From contig JAIXSE010000035.1 in NCBI GenBank assembly GCA_027484825.1, forward strand, positions 1-64,000: 64,000 nt of DNA. Reading direction: 5' to 3'. Position 1 is the stretch's first letter; each line of letters starts with the position of its first letter. This DNA comes from Rubrivivax sp. (GTDB lineage: Bacteria; Pseudomonadota; Gammaproteobacteria; Burkholderiales; Burkholderiaceae_C). Of this stretch, positions 26,195 through 35,826 are shown in pieces. The notes under the pieces are model-generated. The model did no database searches and was not told the DNA's origin. It saw nothing but the letters and a program-made list of their open reading frames with translations. A program made the position numbers and the translations under genes.

Positions 26195-27709
26195 TTACGG
26201 CGCGGCAACCGGTGCATGCACATTCACCGTCCAGTCCCGCACCGTCACCGACCACAGCGGCGGCTGCGGCAGCGTCAGGCCTGCCGCCTGATAGGCCCCT
26301 TCCGAATCCCCTTGATCCGGCTCGCTCAGAATGGCCGCCGGCTTGAGACCGCGCAGCACCTCCCCGTCATTGAAGTAGCCCTTCCACACCGGCTTGGTGA
26401 TGGCGCCAGAGCCCCAGAACAAGGTGGAGGCCCACGGTCCGATCACCAGTTGGTCGTTCCACCGCCCCTCCGCCGCCAGCCTGCGCTGCGTGTCCCGGAT
26501 GGCATAACTGCGCCGTTCATACGATTTGGCGTAGTCGCGCGCATCCAGGCCCAGCACGATCACCAGCACCGCCACCACCGCATGTCGCCAGGAGAGCGAT
26601 GCATTGCGCTGCACCCGGGCGGGATCGCGCGCCACCCACATCCACGCCGCGCACAGCCCCGCCGCCCCCAGCAAGCCCAGCGCCATCACCAGCGACAGGA
26701 AATACCGGCTCGGCAGATAACTCAGGGTCAGCTTGTGCAGTTCAATCAGCACCCAGGCCGCTGGCGGCGCCATCAAGGCCACCCACTGCCGCCGATGCGC
26801 TGGGGTGACCCGCACGGCCCGCCACGCCAGCACCGCGGCCACCAGACCCACCAGCACCAGCAGCCAGACGGCCCAGAGGCGGCGGTCCATCAAGAGCGTG
26901 TGCAGGTTGTCGGCCAGGCTATGCATCAACTGCGTCATTGACGCGGAGCCGCGGGAGCTCTGCGCGCCCAGCACAAACTTCATCAGCGCCTGATTGGGCC
27001 AATACCAGCCGATGGCAAACACCGCCGCCATGACCACCGCAGCGGCGCTCGCGCCCAGGACATTGGCCAACGCCGCTCGCCAGCCCGTGCGCCATTCATC
27101 GGGGTTCAGCACCCAGGCCAGCGCAAACGCCAGCGGCGCAATGGCGGCCGCATACACGAATTGCACCTTCATGCCGTAGGCCACAAACACCAGCAGCGCC
27201 GACACCGCCCAGGTCCATCGCCCAGCCCCCAGCAGTCGCTGATGCACCGCCCACAGCGCCCCCACAATCAGGAGGGCCGCCGTCATCTCTACCAGGGCGA
27301 GATGCGCGTAATGAAAGGGGTAATACGACAGCGCCAGCACCGGCACCCCCACCATCACTGCCCGGGACAGCGGCGAGCGTCCCGACGCCACCACGGCCAG
27401 CAGCAGCGTACTCAGCGCCAGCATCGTCAGCCGCATCACCGTCATCGAATCGCCCACGCCCTTGAGCACGCCAAGGGCCAGCAGCGAATACAGCGGCTCC
27501 TTGATGACGCCGTCCGACTCGGCCAGGTCCAGCGTGCCGGTGCGCAGGGCATTGCGCACCTGCGCGGTGTAGAGCCCTTCATCCGTCCACGGCCCGCGAC
27601 TGAATCCCAGGCTCGCCTCTGCATCCGCCATCACAAATGGCAAATGCAATGCCATGACACCGGCCAGAACGGCCAGACACCACCACCACCTCCATCCGCG
27701 CTCTTGCAT
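26195..27709 (-). CDS. Membrane glycosyltransferase-like protein (PMT/ArnT-type topology)
   Basis: A 504-residue protein with about ten membrane helices. After the first helix comes a periplasmic loop starting SRGPWTDEGLYTAQVRNALRTG; the Asp-Glu pair there is characteristic of GT-C fold glycosyltransferases that use lipid-linked sugars. A further loop holds HLALVEMTAALL. The C-terminal soluble part (residues about 400-504) carries WNDQLVIGPWASTLFWGSG. The start at 27709 follows GAGG at good spacing; an ATG at 27742 is also possible. Sugar donor and acceptor are unknown. It lies upstream, on the same strand, of nothing but the SRP terminator. Confidence 0.7.
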   Translation of the reverse strand: MQERGWRWWWCLAVLAGVMALHLPFVMADAEASLGFSRGPWTDEGLYTAQVRNALRTGTLDLAESDGVIKEPLYSLLALGVLKGVGDSMTVMRLTMLALSTLLLAVVASGRSPLSRAVMVGVPVLALSYYPFHYAHLALVEMTAALLIVGALWAVHQRLLGAGRWTWAVSALLVFVAYGMKVQFVYAAAIAPLAFALAWVLNPDEWRTGWRAALANVLGASAAAVVMAAVFAIGWYWPNQALMKFVLGAQSSRGSASMTQLMHSLADNLHTLLMDRRLWAVWLLVLVGLVAAVLAWRAVRVTPAHRRQWVALMAPPAAWVLIELHKLTLSYLPSRYFLSLVMALGLLGAAGLCAAWMWVARDPARVQRNASLSWRHAVVAVLVIVLGLDARDYAKSYERRSYAIRDTQRRLAAEGRWNDQLVIGPWASTLFWGSGAITKPVWKGYFNDGEVLRGLKPAAILSEPDQGDSEGAYQAAGLTLPQPPLWSVTVRDWTVNVHAPVAAP

Positions 27710-27778
27710 GCCACCCTCGCTGGCTGAGGGGCCGGGATCCATGCCGCCTTGTCTCCGCGTCGCAGCGGCATGGACCGG

Positions 27779-29866
27779 TCACGGCCCCAGGTTGATCTTG
27801 ATGATCTTGTTGTTGCTGTTGTTGGCGATATTGTCCTTGTCCCCACCATTGGTCGTGGAGAGCCACAGGTTGCCGTCCACCGCCGGCTCCACCGTCTTGA
27901 TCCGGCCATAAGTCCCGCGGAACAGTTCCTGGGAATTGGCCAGGGCGTCACCACTGATCTCGTGTCGATAGACCCGCTCGCCCCGCTGGCAGGCCACATA
28001 CAGGGCCTGCCGCACGATGGCGATGCCGCTGCAGGACCCCTCCGCCACCGGATAGGTCCGCTTGGGCGCAATGAATCCGGCGGTGGCGCAGCCGGTGCCG
28101 CTGCGGGAGAGCGTGCCCTCGCAGATCGGCCAGCCGTAATTGCCGCCCTTCTGGATGAGATTGGTCTCGTCCATGGTGCTGTCCCCAAACTCCTGCTCCC
28201 ACAGCCGACCCTGTGCATCAAAGGCCAGCCCCTGCGGATTGCGGTGGCCGTAGCTCCACACCAGATTGCCGAACGGGTTGTCCGAAGGTGTGCTGCCATC
28301 CACATTCATCCGCAGCACCTTGCCGCTGAGGTGGCTGGTGTTCTGGGCGAAGTCACCGTTCTGCGCATCGCCGGTGGCCACATACAGCTTGCCGTCGGGC
28401 CCATAGCGCAGCCGGCCGCCGTTGTGATACTTGTTGCGGGCAATGCCGCTGAGCAGCACCTGCAGCGACGACAGGTCCAGCGTGCTGTTCACATATTTCA
28501 CCCGCACCACCCGGTTGTCGCTAGGCGTGGTGTACATGATGTAGAGCCAGTTGTCGGCAGTCGGGAATCCGGGCGCGGCGGCCAGGCCCATGACACCGCC
28601 CTCGCCGTCAGTACCGGCGGCATTGGGCAGGGCGCCAATGGACGTCTTCACGCCGGTTGCGGGATTCAGCCGCACCACGTCCCGAACGTCACGGCGCGAA
28701 TACAGCAGTTGCCCATCCGGGAGCGCCAGCAGGCCCCAGGGCAGATCGGTCTCGGTTGCGACCTGCGTGACCGAACAGACCGCACTGCTGCAACTGCCGC
28801 CGGTGGTCACGCTCACTTCTGCGGACCGGGTCGAGGCATTGCTCTGCGCATCCCGCGCGGCGACTGCGTAGCGGTACTGGGTGTTGGCTGCCAGTGCATT
28901 CTCGGTGTAGGTGAGTGCCGCGGTGGAGCCGATCTTGGCGCCATTGCGATAGAGGTCATAGGCCACCACGCCCACGTTGTCGGTGGCGGCATTCCACTTC
29001 AGCGCGACCGAGGTCCCGGTGGCCGACGCGGTCAACCCACTTGGGACCGTCGGGGGCTGCGTGTCCGACGAGCACTGCGGCACGTTCACCGGCAAGGTGG
29101 CGCTGGCCTGCGAGACGTTGCCCGCCGCGTCTCTGGCATTGACATACAGCCCCCAGTTGGCGCCGGGGGTCAGGGTCAGGGTGGTGGCCAGTGTGCTGCC
29201 GGTCACCGTCGTCATCTGCTGGCCGTCGTGATAGACATCGTAGAACGCAACGCCGACGTTGTCCGTCGAGGCCGACCAGGACAGCGTGGCGGAGCGGCAT
29301 TGCAGATTGGAGAGCGCCAGACCGGTCGGTGCCGTCGGCGGCTGGGTGTCGATGCCCACGCCGTCATTGCGGATCCAGACCTGGTTGCTGGTGGCCCGGC
29401 AGGTGTAGAGGATGACGGGAGTCAGGGCCTGCGTCAGACCGCGGTAGACATCCAGGCACAAGCCGGACTGTCGCCCGGTGATCGTGCCATTGTTGTTGTA
29501 GGTCCACTTCTGATTGATCTGCCCATTGCAGGTGTAGGCCACCACGGCGGTACCGGGGGCCGTGCCTTGCTGATAGGCGTCCAGGCAGCGGGTGCCGTTC
29601 ATCACGCGGATCTCGCCGGCGGTGGTGAACTCGAATGCCTGATTGGAGGCGCCGTGGCAGTCGTAGATGATCATCGGCGCACCGGGCGCGGAACTGGCGC
29701 CGCCCTGCACGTCCAGGCAGCGGCTGCTGGCCTGGCCGACCAACGTGGTGGTGGCGGCATGGGCGGCGGTCGGCGCTGCCATCCATGCAAGCACTGCAAG
29801 CGTCAGCATCCGGGCAAACGCCCATCGAGAAGAAAGCGACCAGGACCAGAATCGACCGGCATGCAT
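27779..29866 (-). CDS. Secreted ricin-FN3-FN3-PQQ-type sugar dehydrogenase
   Basis: A 695-residue exported protein. A signal peptide (LTLAVLAWMAAPTAAHA) precedes, in order, a ricin B lectin domain (residues about 33-165, with repeated CLDV and NQ.W motifs), two fibronectin type III domains (about 172-258 and 262-345), and a C-terminal six-bladed glucose/sorbosone dehydrogenase domain (TDLPWGLLALPDGQLLYS, YHNGGRLRYGPDGKLYV, SYGHRNPQGLAFD). Relatives of the last domain oxidise aldoses with PQQ. The lectin and FN3 parts suggest binding to a polysaccharide. The ATG at 29866 has AGGAG eight bases upstream. Confidence 0.9.
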   Translation of the reverse strand: MHAGRFWSWSLSSRWAFARMLTLAVLAWMAAPTAAHAATTTLVGQASSRCLDVQGGASSAPGAPMIIYDCHGASNQAFEFTTAGEIRVMNGTRCLDAYQQGTAPGTAVVAYTCNGQINQKWTYNNNGTITGRQSGLCLDVYRGLTQALTPVILYTCRATSNQVWIRNDGVGIDTQPPTAPTGLALSNLQCRSATLSWSASTDNVGVAFYDVYHDGQQMTTVTGSTLATTLTLTPGANWGLYVNARDAAGNVSQASATLPVNVPQCSSDTQPPTVPSGLTASATGTSVALKWNAATDNVGVVAYDLYRNGAKIGSTAALTYTENALAANTQYRYAVAARDAQSNASTRSAEVSVTTGGSCSSAVCSVTQVATETDLPWGLLALPDGQLLYSRRDVRDVVRLNPATGVKTSIGALPNAAGTDGEGGVMGLAAAPGFPTADNWLYIMYTTPSDNRVVRVKYVNSTLDLSSLQVLLSGIARNKYHNGGRLRYGPDGKLYVATGDAQNGDFAQNTSHLSGKVLRMNVDGSTPSDNPFGNLVWSYGHRNPQGLAFDAQGRLWEQEFGDSTMDETNLIQKGGNYGWPICEGTLSRSGTGCATAGFIAPKRTYPVAEGSCSGIAIVRQALYVACQRGERVYRHEISGDALANSQELFRGTYGRIKTVEPAVDGNLWLSTTNGGDKDNIANNSNNKIIKINLGP

Positions 29867-30050
29867 GGCGTGTCTCCTGCTTGTGCGTCCCGGTCGTCTG
29901 TGCGGCGGCCGCGGTGCAGGCAATGTAGCGCCGGTGGAATGCGCGAAGATGCGCTGACACTGGAAGAAGGGGCGGTGCAATGTGCGCTGGGCCGCTTTCA
30001 TGGCCTCGCCTTCTTGGCCTTCTTCGTTCTCAGCTCCACTGCCCGACACC

Positions 30051-30668
30051 ATGAGCTCCATCGCTGCCAATGGCCCCCTCGTTCGCAACCCTGCTGCGGT
30101 GCTGCACACCGATCGCTTGACGCTGCACGCCTCCGACCCACTGCTGGCGCAGGCAGTCAGCGATTTCCATCGCCGCAACGTGGCGCATTTCGCGCCATGG
30201 GAACCGCCGCGCGCGGCGGATTTTCTGGAGGTGGACGCCACCCGGGGCCGACTGGCCGCCGAGGTCGCGTCATTCGCCAACGGACAGATGTGGCGCTACT
30301 GGATGGCCCGCAAGGAGGCGCCGCTGGAGATCATCGGCCAGTGCCAGGTCTCCATGGTCGCGCGCGGCGTCGCCCAGAATGCCTGGCTCGGTTACAACCT
30401 CGACGCCGAGCAGCAGGGCCACGGCTACATGCATGAAGCCCTGGTCGGCCTGATGCGAGAACTGTTCAGCCCGCAGGTCTGGCTGCACCGCATCCAGGTG
30501 GCGGTTCGCCCGGACAATGCCCCCAGCCTGCGGGTGATGGCGCGCATGGGGTTCCAGGAAGAAGGGCTGTGCCGGGACTACCTGTTCATCAACGGCGCCT
30601 GGCGCGACCACAAGATCTTCGCCCGGGTGAACCCGGACTGGCCGCGCAGCGAAGCGCCGCCGCTGTAG
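30051..30668 (+). CDS. GNAT-family N-acetyltransferase, RimJ/RimL type
   Basis: A 205-residue acetyl-CoA-dependent transferase, similar in layout to RimJ, which acetylates a ribosomal protein N-terminus. Visible blocks are LHTDRLTLHASDP, the beta strand with GQCQVSMVARG, LGYNLDAEQQGHGYMHEAL (acetyl-CoA-binding loop) and RIQVAVRPDNAPSLRVMARMGF. The ATG at 30051 matches the family start. The true acceptor is unknown. It is divergent from the sugar dehydrogenase gene. Confidence 0.88.
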   Translation: MSSIAANGPLVRNPAAVLHTDRLTLHASDPLLAQAVSDFHRRNVAHFAPWEPPRAADFLEVDATRGRLAAEVASFANGQMWRYWMARKEAPLEIIGQCQVSMVARGVAQNAWLGYNLDAEQQGHGYMHEALVGLMRELFSPQVWLHRIQVAVRPDNAPSLRVMARMGFQEEGLCRDYLFINGAWRDHKIFARVNPDWPRSEAPPL

Positions 30669-30750
30669 GGCATCGGCGCAGGGAGCGTCAGCGTCACCCA
30701 GAGGCCGCCGCTCCGCAGCATCGCCCACCCGACAGGGGGGGGCTAATGCC

Positions 30751-30767
30751 TCGAATGGGGAAGTGAC
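30751..30767 (+). promoter_or_regulatory. Shared upstream element, copy 1
   Basis: TCGAATGGGGAAGTGAC overlaps the predicted GTG start of the propeller sensor gene. It matches 15 of 17 bases with a copy at 35827-35843 upstream of the winged-helix regulator. If it is a control site, the sensor's translation start must lie further in. Confidence 0.3.
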
Positions 30768-33700
30768 GCCCCCGGGGCCTGACGGCGAAGATGCAGATCC
30801 GTTCCCGCTGGATCCCCGTCTTCCTCCACTGGTCGTCACCTTGCGTGCTCCACTTCCTCGAACGGCCTGGATCTGGCTGATGGTGTGCCTGTGGCTCGCC
30901 CCTTGGCCCGTGCGGGCACTCGACCGGGATCGCAGCTTCGAACAGTTGCATCACAGCCGCTGGACCGCCGTGGACGGTGTGCCGATGGGCATCCGCAAGA
31001 TCAGCCAGACCCCGGACGGCTGGCTCTGGCTGGGCAGCACCTCCGGCCTCTACCGCTTCGACGGTGTGCGCTTCGAGCAGTTCTCACCGAAGGAAGACCC
31101 GGAATTCGGTGCGCGAGCCGTGAGCACCCTGGCCGTCGCCGCCAACGGCGACCTGTGGGTGGGCCTGCTGGATGGGGGCATCGCGCGTGTTGACCCACTC
31201 GGCCATCTGCGCGTCTACCCGCTGCCGTCCGACCTGCCCAGCTTCCAGACCAGCAAGATGGCGACCACCTCCGGCGGTCAGGCCTGGGCGGTGGTCTCGG
31301 GGCATCTGCTGGTCTTCGAGGGCGGCCGCTGGCGGCATCCGGATGCGTATTTCCGGGCCCCCGCCACCCCACCCACCGGCTTGCACACCGATGCCAACGG
31401 CGCACTCTGGCTGGCGTCCGACGACCGCTGGTGGTGGCTGGACCCGGAGCGGCAGCAGTTCGTGGAGAAGGTGCGCGGCTTGTCGGCCGGACGCGCCATT
31501 CGCATCGTGGGCGGCACCAGCTGGGTGGTCACGGCCGACGGCCTGCATCCGCTGCCCGGCAGCGAACAGCGCCATGGCCCGGCGGCGCGTCAGCCGGATT
31601 CCTCCGCCATCTGGATCGACGAACAGGGCAACGCCTTCAGCGCCTACTGCCCCGCCGGTCTGTGCCGGATCCGCCTGCCGGCTCACTGGAACTCGGCCCG
31701 TCAACCGCTGCGCCTGCCGCCAGTCACCGAATCCTGGACCCGCCGCGACGGGCTCACCAGCGACATCGGCATGACGGCCCTGGAGGACCGGGAAGGCAAC
31801 CTCTGGGTCGCCACCCAGACCGGACTGGATCGCTTTCGGGACACGCTGCTGGCGCGGCTCACCCCGTCCAGCGCCGCGACCAACTTCCTGCTTCAACCGT
31901 ATCGGGTGGTGGAGTCCGACGGGGAACTGCGCCAGCACCTGCTGCTGTCCGCCGTGGATGCCACCCACGGGAGCCTGCTGTGGCGCTGGACCGAGCGACA
32001 AGGCTTCACCCCCCTGGACTGGACGCCAGACCAGGGACGCATCCGCGCCTTGCATCGGGATGCGGACCAGCATGAATGGGTGGGCAGCAGCACGGGTCTG
32101 TGGCAGCTCCAGGGCGGCCAGGCGCATCCCGTCACCTCGCCGCCAGCGGCTTTGACGTCCCCCTCCTGCTCGCAACTGCTCAGCAACCGTCATGGCTTGT
32201 GGGTGCTGTTCCGGTCCGCCGGCCTGCACCTGCTCAAAGACGGCGCCTGGCAGACCCTGCCCTTCCCCGGCCTGGACGCCGAACGCCCGACCGCCTTCGC
32301 CCTGGAGGGCCAGACCGCCGTCTGGACCGGATACGCCACCAATCGCCTGATGCGAAGTGATGCCCAAGGCGCACAGCTGTATGACGGCCGGCAAGGGCTG
32401 GCGGTCGGCGCGGTGAACTATGTGTACAGCGGGCGGCACGTGGTGGTGGGGGGCGATCGGGGCGTCCAGATCCTGCACCAGGGCCGCTTCCGCAGCCTGC
32501 GGTCTCTCCACGCGGAGGCCCTGCGCGGCATCACCGGCGCGGTGGAGACACCTGACGGCGACCTCTGGCTCAATGGCGCCCGGGGGGCGGTGCGCATCCC
32601 CGCGCAGGCGCTAGGCCGATGGTCGGCGGATCCGGACACCCTGCTGGAGATGCAGGTCTTCGACATGGGTGACGGTTATCCGGCGGCGGCCACCGCCATG
32701 GGGCCGCAAGCCAGTGTGGTGGCCAGCGGACGCGGCCGACTCTGGTTCGCTGGCCTGGAGGGCCTGGCGACCCTGGACCTGGACCGACTGCCACCGCCCC
32801 AGATCGGCCCCGCCGTCCAATGGCAGGCGGTGGCGGCCGATCAACAGTGGCAGGAGGCCGCCGACGACCTGCAGTTGCCGCCCGGCACGCAGACGGTGTC
32901 CGTGCGATTCACCGCGCTGGCCCTGGGCGTGCCGGAGCGCGTGCAATTCGAGGCGAAACTGGCGGGCGTGGACACCGCCTGGCGGCCGCTGGGCGCTCAG
33001 CGGGAGTGGACCTACAGCCATCTGACCCCCGGCCGCCACCAGCTGCAGGTACGCGCCTCGCTTGGCGACGGCCCGCCCTCGCCCCATCCGGCCCAGCTCA
33101 GCTTCACTCTTCAGCCCACCCTCATGCAGACCCTCTGGATGCGGTCCCTCCTGGTGCTGGCGGGCATCGTCCTGCTGGCGTCGGTGCTGAGATGGCGACT
33201 GAGCCAACAAGCGCGGCGCGAGCACGACCGGCTGCGCATCCGCCTGGACGAACGCGAGCAACTGGCGCAGCAACTGAACGACACCCTGCTGCAGGGCCTT
33301 CACGGGCTCACCCTTCACTTCCAGAAGGTGGCCAACCGGATGCGCGCGGAAGACCCGAACCGCCCGTTGATGGAGGCCGCGCTGAGCCGGGCTGACGAGC
33401 TGATTCTGCGGGGGCGGGACCAGGTGAGCGAGTTGCGGGATGCGCGACGGCGGCAGCAGCAGGATGTCGCGGTGGCCTGGTCCGGGCTGGGAGAGCGGCT
33501 GGCCGCCCAACGCAAGCTGGCGTTTCTGATGGAGGTGGAAGGCGCCTCACGACCTCTGCGCCCCAACGCAAAGGAATCCCTGCAAGGGTTGGGCGCGGCC
33601 ATGCTGGAGCAGGCCTTCGCGCAGGTGCGCACGGCAGGGACCGTGCAGGCAAGGCTGCACTGGCGCTGGTGGGGACTGCGCCTGGTGGTGACCGCCAACG

Positions 33701-33945
33701 CCGAGCATTCCGCACGTGAATCCGAATCTGCATCCCCGGCGACACCGCTCGACCAGGAAGCGCAACTTCGCGACACCCTTGAGCCCCGCGCACGCGCGCT
33801 CGGTGGATGGATGCGCAGCAGCCGTGTGAGGACTGCGGCCGACCGGACCCGGTCGACCCTGATGCTCTGTGTACCGGCCTTGCACCTTTACGGCCCGTCG
33901 TTCTGGCCCGAACGCCGTGATGCGTCGGGCAGCCAGGACAGCTAA
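30763..33945 (+). CDS. Propeller sensor histidine-kinase-like protein lacking the phospho-acceptor His
   Basis: A 1060-residue membrane sensor. An N-terminal signal or anchor (TAWIWLMVCLWLAPWPV) is followed by two-component-regulator propeller repeats across about residues 60-640 (for example GWLWLGSTSGLYRFDG, NLWVATQTGLDRFRD), a Y_Y_Y domain (about 690-770), a membrane helix near 795-812 and a HisKA_3-like helix. In that helix the usual LHDTLLQG reads LNDTLLQG, so the phospho-acceptor is Asn839. The ATPase region after it lacks recognisable N and G boxes. It is therefore probably a pseudokinase. The GTG at 30763 is uncertain; a TTG at 30841 would give a better signal peptide. Confidence 0.82.
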   Translation: MTPPGPDGEDADPFPLDPRLPPLVVTLRAPLPRTAWIWLMVCLWLAPWPVRALDRDRSFEQLHHSRWTAVDGVPMGIRKISQTPDGWLWLGSTSGLYRFDGVRFEQFSPKEDPEFGARAVSTLAVAANGDLWVGLLDGGIARVDPLGHLRVYPLPSDLPSFQTSKMATTSGGQAWAVVSGHLLVFEGGRWRHPDAYFRAPATPPTGLHTDANGALWLASDDRWWWLDPERQQFVEKVRGLSAGRAIRIVGGTSWVVTADGLHPLPGSEQRHGPAARQPDSSAIWIDEQGNAFSAYCPAGLCRIRLPAHWNSARQPLRLPPVTESWTRRDGLTSDIGMTALEDREGNLWVATQTGLDRFRDTLLARLTPSSAATNFLLQPYRVVESDGELRQHLLLSAVDATHGSLLWRWTERQGFTPLDWTPDQGRIRALHRDADQHEWVGSSTGLWQLQGGQAHPVTSPPAALTSPSCSQLLSNRHGLWVLFRSAGLHLLKDGAWQTLPFPGLDAERPTAFALEGQTAVWTGYATNRLMRSDAQGAQLYDGRQGLAVGAVNYVYSGRHVVVGGDRGVQILHQGRFRSLRSLHAEALRGITGAVETPDGDLWLNGARGAVRIPAQALGRWSADPDTLLEMQVFDMGDGYPAAATAMGPQASVVASGRGRLWFAGLEGLATLDLDRLPPPQIGPAVQWQAVAADQQWQEAADDLQLPPGTQTVSVRFTALALGVPERVQFEAKLAGVDTAWRPLGAQREWTYSHLTPGRHQLQVRASLGDGPPSPHPAQLSFTLQPTLMQTLWMRSLLVLAGIVLLASVLRWRLSQQARREHDRLRIRLDEREQLAQQLNDTLLQGLHGLTLHFQKVANRMRAEDPNRPLMEAALSRADELILRGRDQVSELRDARRRQQQDVAVAWSGLGERLAAQRKLAFLMEVEGASRPLRPNAKESLQGLGAAMLEQAFAQVRTAGTVQARLHWRWWGLRLVVTANAEHSARESESASPATPLDQEAQLRDTLEPRARALGGWMRSSRVRTAADRTRSTLMLCVPALHLYGPSFWPERRDASGSQDS

Positions 33946-35735
33946 TTCCTAAGCGTCTGCGAAGGACCGGCGCTGGGTTCCTGCGCCGCGTCGGAGGACT
34001 CGAGCACACTCGCTGCTTCCAATTCTCCGACGAATCGGTTGGCTCGCGCCGCCAGGTCCGGCCCCATCTCCGACATCAACGCGATCGGTGATTGGCACAA
34101 ATAGCGGCTGAGTTCAGCCAGCGATACGAATTCATAGCGCAACCGTGGGAACTCGTCCTTCAGCCGCTCAAAACGGCGGGCCTCCTCGAACTTTTGCGGG
34201 GGCACATACCGCAATGAATACTGATGAAGCAGATCCATCCCATGCACTGAAGGGCCCAGCGGGCTGAAATGCCACTTGGCATCGACCACGCTGATGCCCT
34301 CTTCGGCCGTCAGGTCGTCGTTCAGGCGCACATCGAGCGTTCTGTACTGCCAGCTCCTCACTTCCCAGCCGGTCAGGTTGCGCTGCTCCAGGGAGGGATC
34401 CAGCAACTGCGCGCCGGCCGGTTGCAAGGTCTTGCCATGCAGGCAGAACCTCAGGAGCACTTCCGGATCGCGGTCGGGCCAGCGCTCAAAAATGGCCAGC
34501 GCCAGCATGGCCACCACCGGATGGCGTTCGATCAGGTCGGCCAGCAGGTTGCGCATCTGGACGGTCGTCGCGGTCCGTGCGCGAAGACAGGAGCTCAGCG
34601 CCATCAGATAGGCCTCCCGCCCACAAAGGGTCTGGCTTTCCTTCAACCTGCCCCGTCTGGCCACAATGACGTCCGAGCTGCCAGCCTCACACTGGACCCT
34701 GTGCGCCGATGGGCCCACATGACCGTCATGAACGGCCAGGAACTCGCCGTTGGCAAACCTGATGTCGGTGCGTTCCAGGTACATGTCATGCTCAGGGGGA
34801 AGCCGCGCGAGCAACTGCGGGGCCAGCCGCTCAAGCACCGGGCTCCACTGCCCTTGCCTCAGTACGTCGGCCAACGCCAGCGCGCGGGTCCTGAGGACTT
34901 CCGTCGGCGTCGCGGGCACGAGCGGGGCAGGGACGGGTTGCAACACCGGCGTCGCGGCGCGCGCTTGTGGGCCTGGTCGCACCGTGATCGGGCTGCTTGC
35001 GGCGGGTTCAATGACCTGCGCAGGCTCTGAGAGGGTAGGCGGCAACGGCGACGCTCTGCCTTGAGGCGTCTCCAGCCAAGCGGCCAGAGCCTGCCGCAGC
35101 TCCGTACCGGTCGGTGACTGGCCTGCCTGCCGTGCCGAAGCGCGGCCGGGCTGACGCGCGTCTTGCAAGGTCAGGACAATGGCATCAAAGATGTCCGTCG
35201 GCCAGCCAAACCTGTGGCTGGCGGGGAGATGGGCAGGAAGTCCGCGCTGCTGGTCCTTGATGTCCCGGGTGAGCACGGCCTGCAGAACCGACGGGCCGTC
35301 CGAGGGCGTGGATGCCAGCAGCAGAACCTCCTCACCCGCTGCATCGGGCTTGGGGATCGTCTCCCCCGGCGTACACCAGACCATGGGGGGCAGGTTGATG
35401 AGCCATCGCAGCGCTGGCGCTGCCGTCGAGAGGACCGTCAGCAGGTCCGGAATCTGCGCCGGCTCGAAACGGTGACGCCGATTCCTGAGCTGCTCCGCCA
35501 ACAGAAGCCGGTCGTCAGGGCTGGGCGACCTGGCGCCAACACTGCCCGGCGCGGAAAACGGCGAGGACGAGAACGAGGACCGGGACGAGGACCGGGTCAA
35601 GGACACGTCCATGGACGCTGAGGCGGCCGACGCGGTCGGCGAGGCCGGGGCGTCCGTGGCGACCTCTTCCGGCAGTAGGGCCATCGCCTCCGCCAAGGCC
35701 TGTTGAGCCAGCAAATTGGCCAATATTGAGTGCAT
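33942..35735 (-). CDS. Unrecognised 597-aa protein with Ser-rich N-terminus
   Basis: No family recognised. The first 80 residues are rich in Ser, Ala and Pro (MDVSLTRSSSRSSFSSSPF), with no Sec signal. The middle (about 200-290) is proline-rich. The C-terminal 300 residues look globular, with DMYLERTDIRFANGEFLAVHDGH, GREAYLMALSSCLRAR and a conserved-looking EVRSWQYRTLDVRLN segment. Such a layout, disordered Ser-rich start and no signal peptide, is seen in type III effectors, but no secretion gene lies in the window. It overlaps the sensor gene stop by three bases and is divergent from the winged-helix regulator. Confidence 0.6.
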   Translation of the reverse strand: MHSILANLLAQQALAEAMALLPEEVATDAPASPTASAASASMDVSLTRSSSRSSFSSSPFSAPGSVGARSPSPDDRLLLAEQLRNRRHRFEPAQIPDLLTVLSTAAPALRWLINLPPMVWCTPGETIPKPDAAGEEVLLLASTPSDGPSVLQAVLTRDIKDQQRGLPAHLPASHRFGWPTDIFDAIVLTLQDARQPGRASARQAGQSPTGTELRQALAAWLETPQGRASPLPPTLSEPAQVIEPAASSPITVRPGPQARAATPVLQPVPAPLVPATPTEVLRTRALALADVLRQGQWSPVLERLAPQLLARLPPEHDMYLERTDIRFANGEFLAVHDGHVGPSAHRVQCEAGSSDVIVARRGRLKESQTLCGREAYLMALSSCLRARTATTVQMRNLLADLIERHPVVAMLALAIFERWPDRDPEVLLRFCLHGKTLQPAGAQLLDPSLEQRNLTGWEVRSWQYRTLDVRLNDDLTAEEGISVVDAKWHFSPLGPSVHGMDLLHQYSLRYVPPQKFEEARRFERLKDEFPRLRYEFVSLAELSRYLCQSPIALMSEMGPDLAARANRFVGELEAASVLESSDAAQEPSAGPSQTLRN

Positions 35736-35826
35736 AGGGCTTCCTTATGGGCCACAGCGACAGGCCCATCGCTATGTCCCTGTTTGCCCCCGATTGAGTT
35801 CATCCATCGCCCTTCAGAGGGGACCC

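Noticed and set aside
27749-30436. 895-residue plus-strand frame opposite the sugar dehydrogenase
   Set aside because: Antisense shadow; overlaps the true GNAT start region in another frame and has no recognisable motif.
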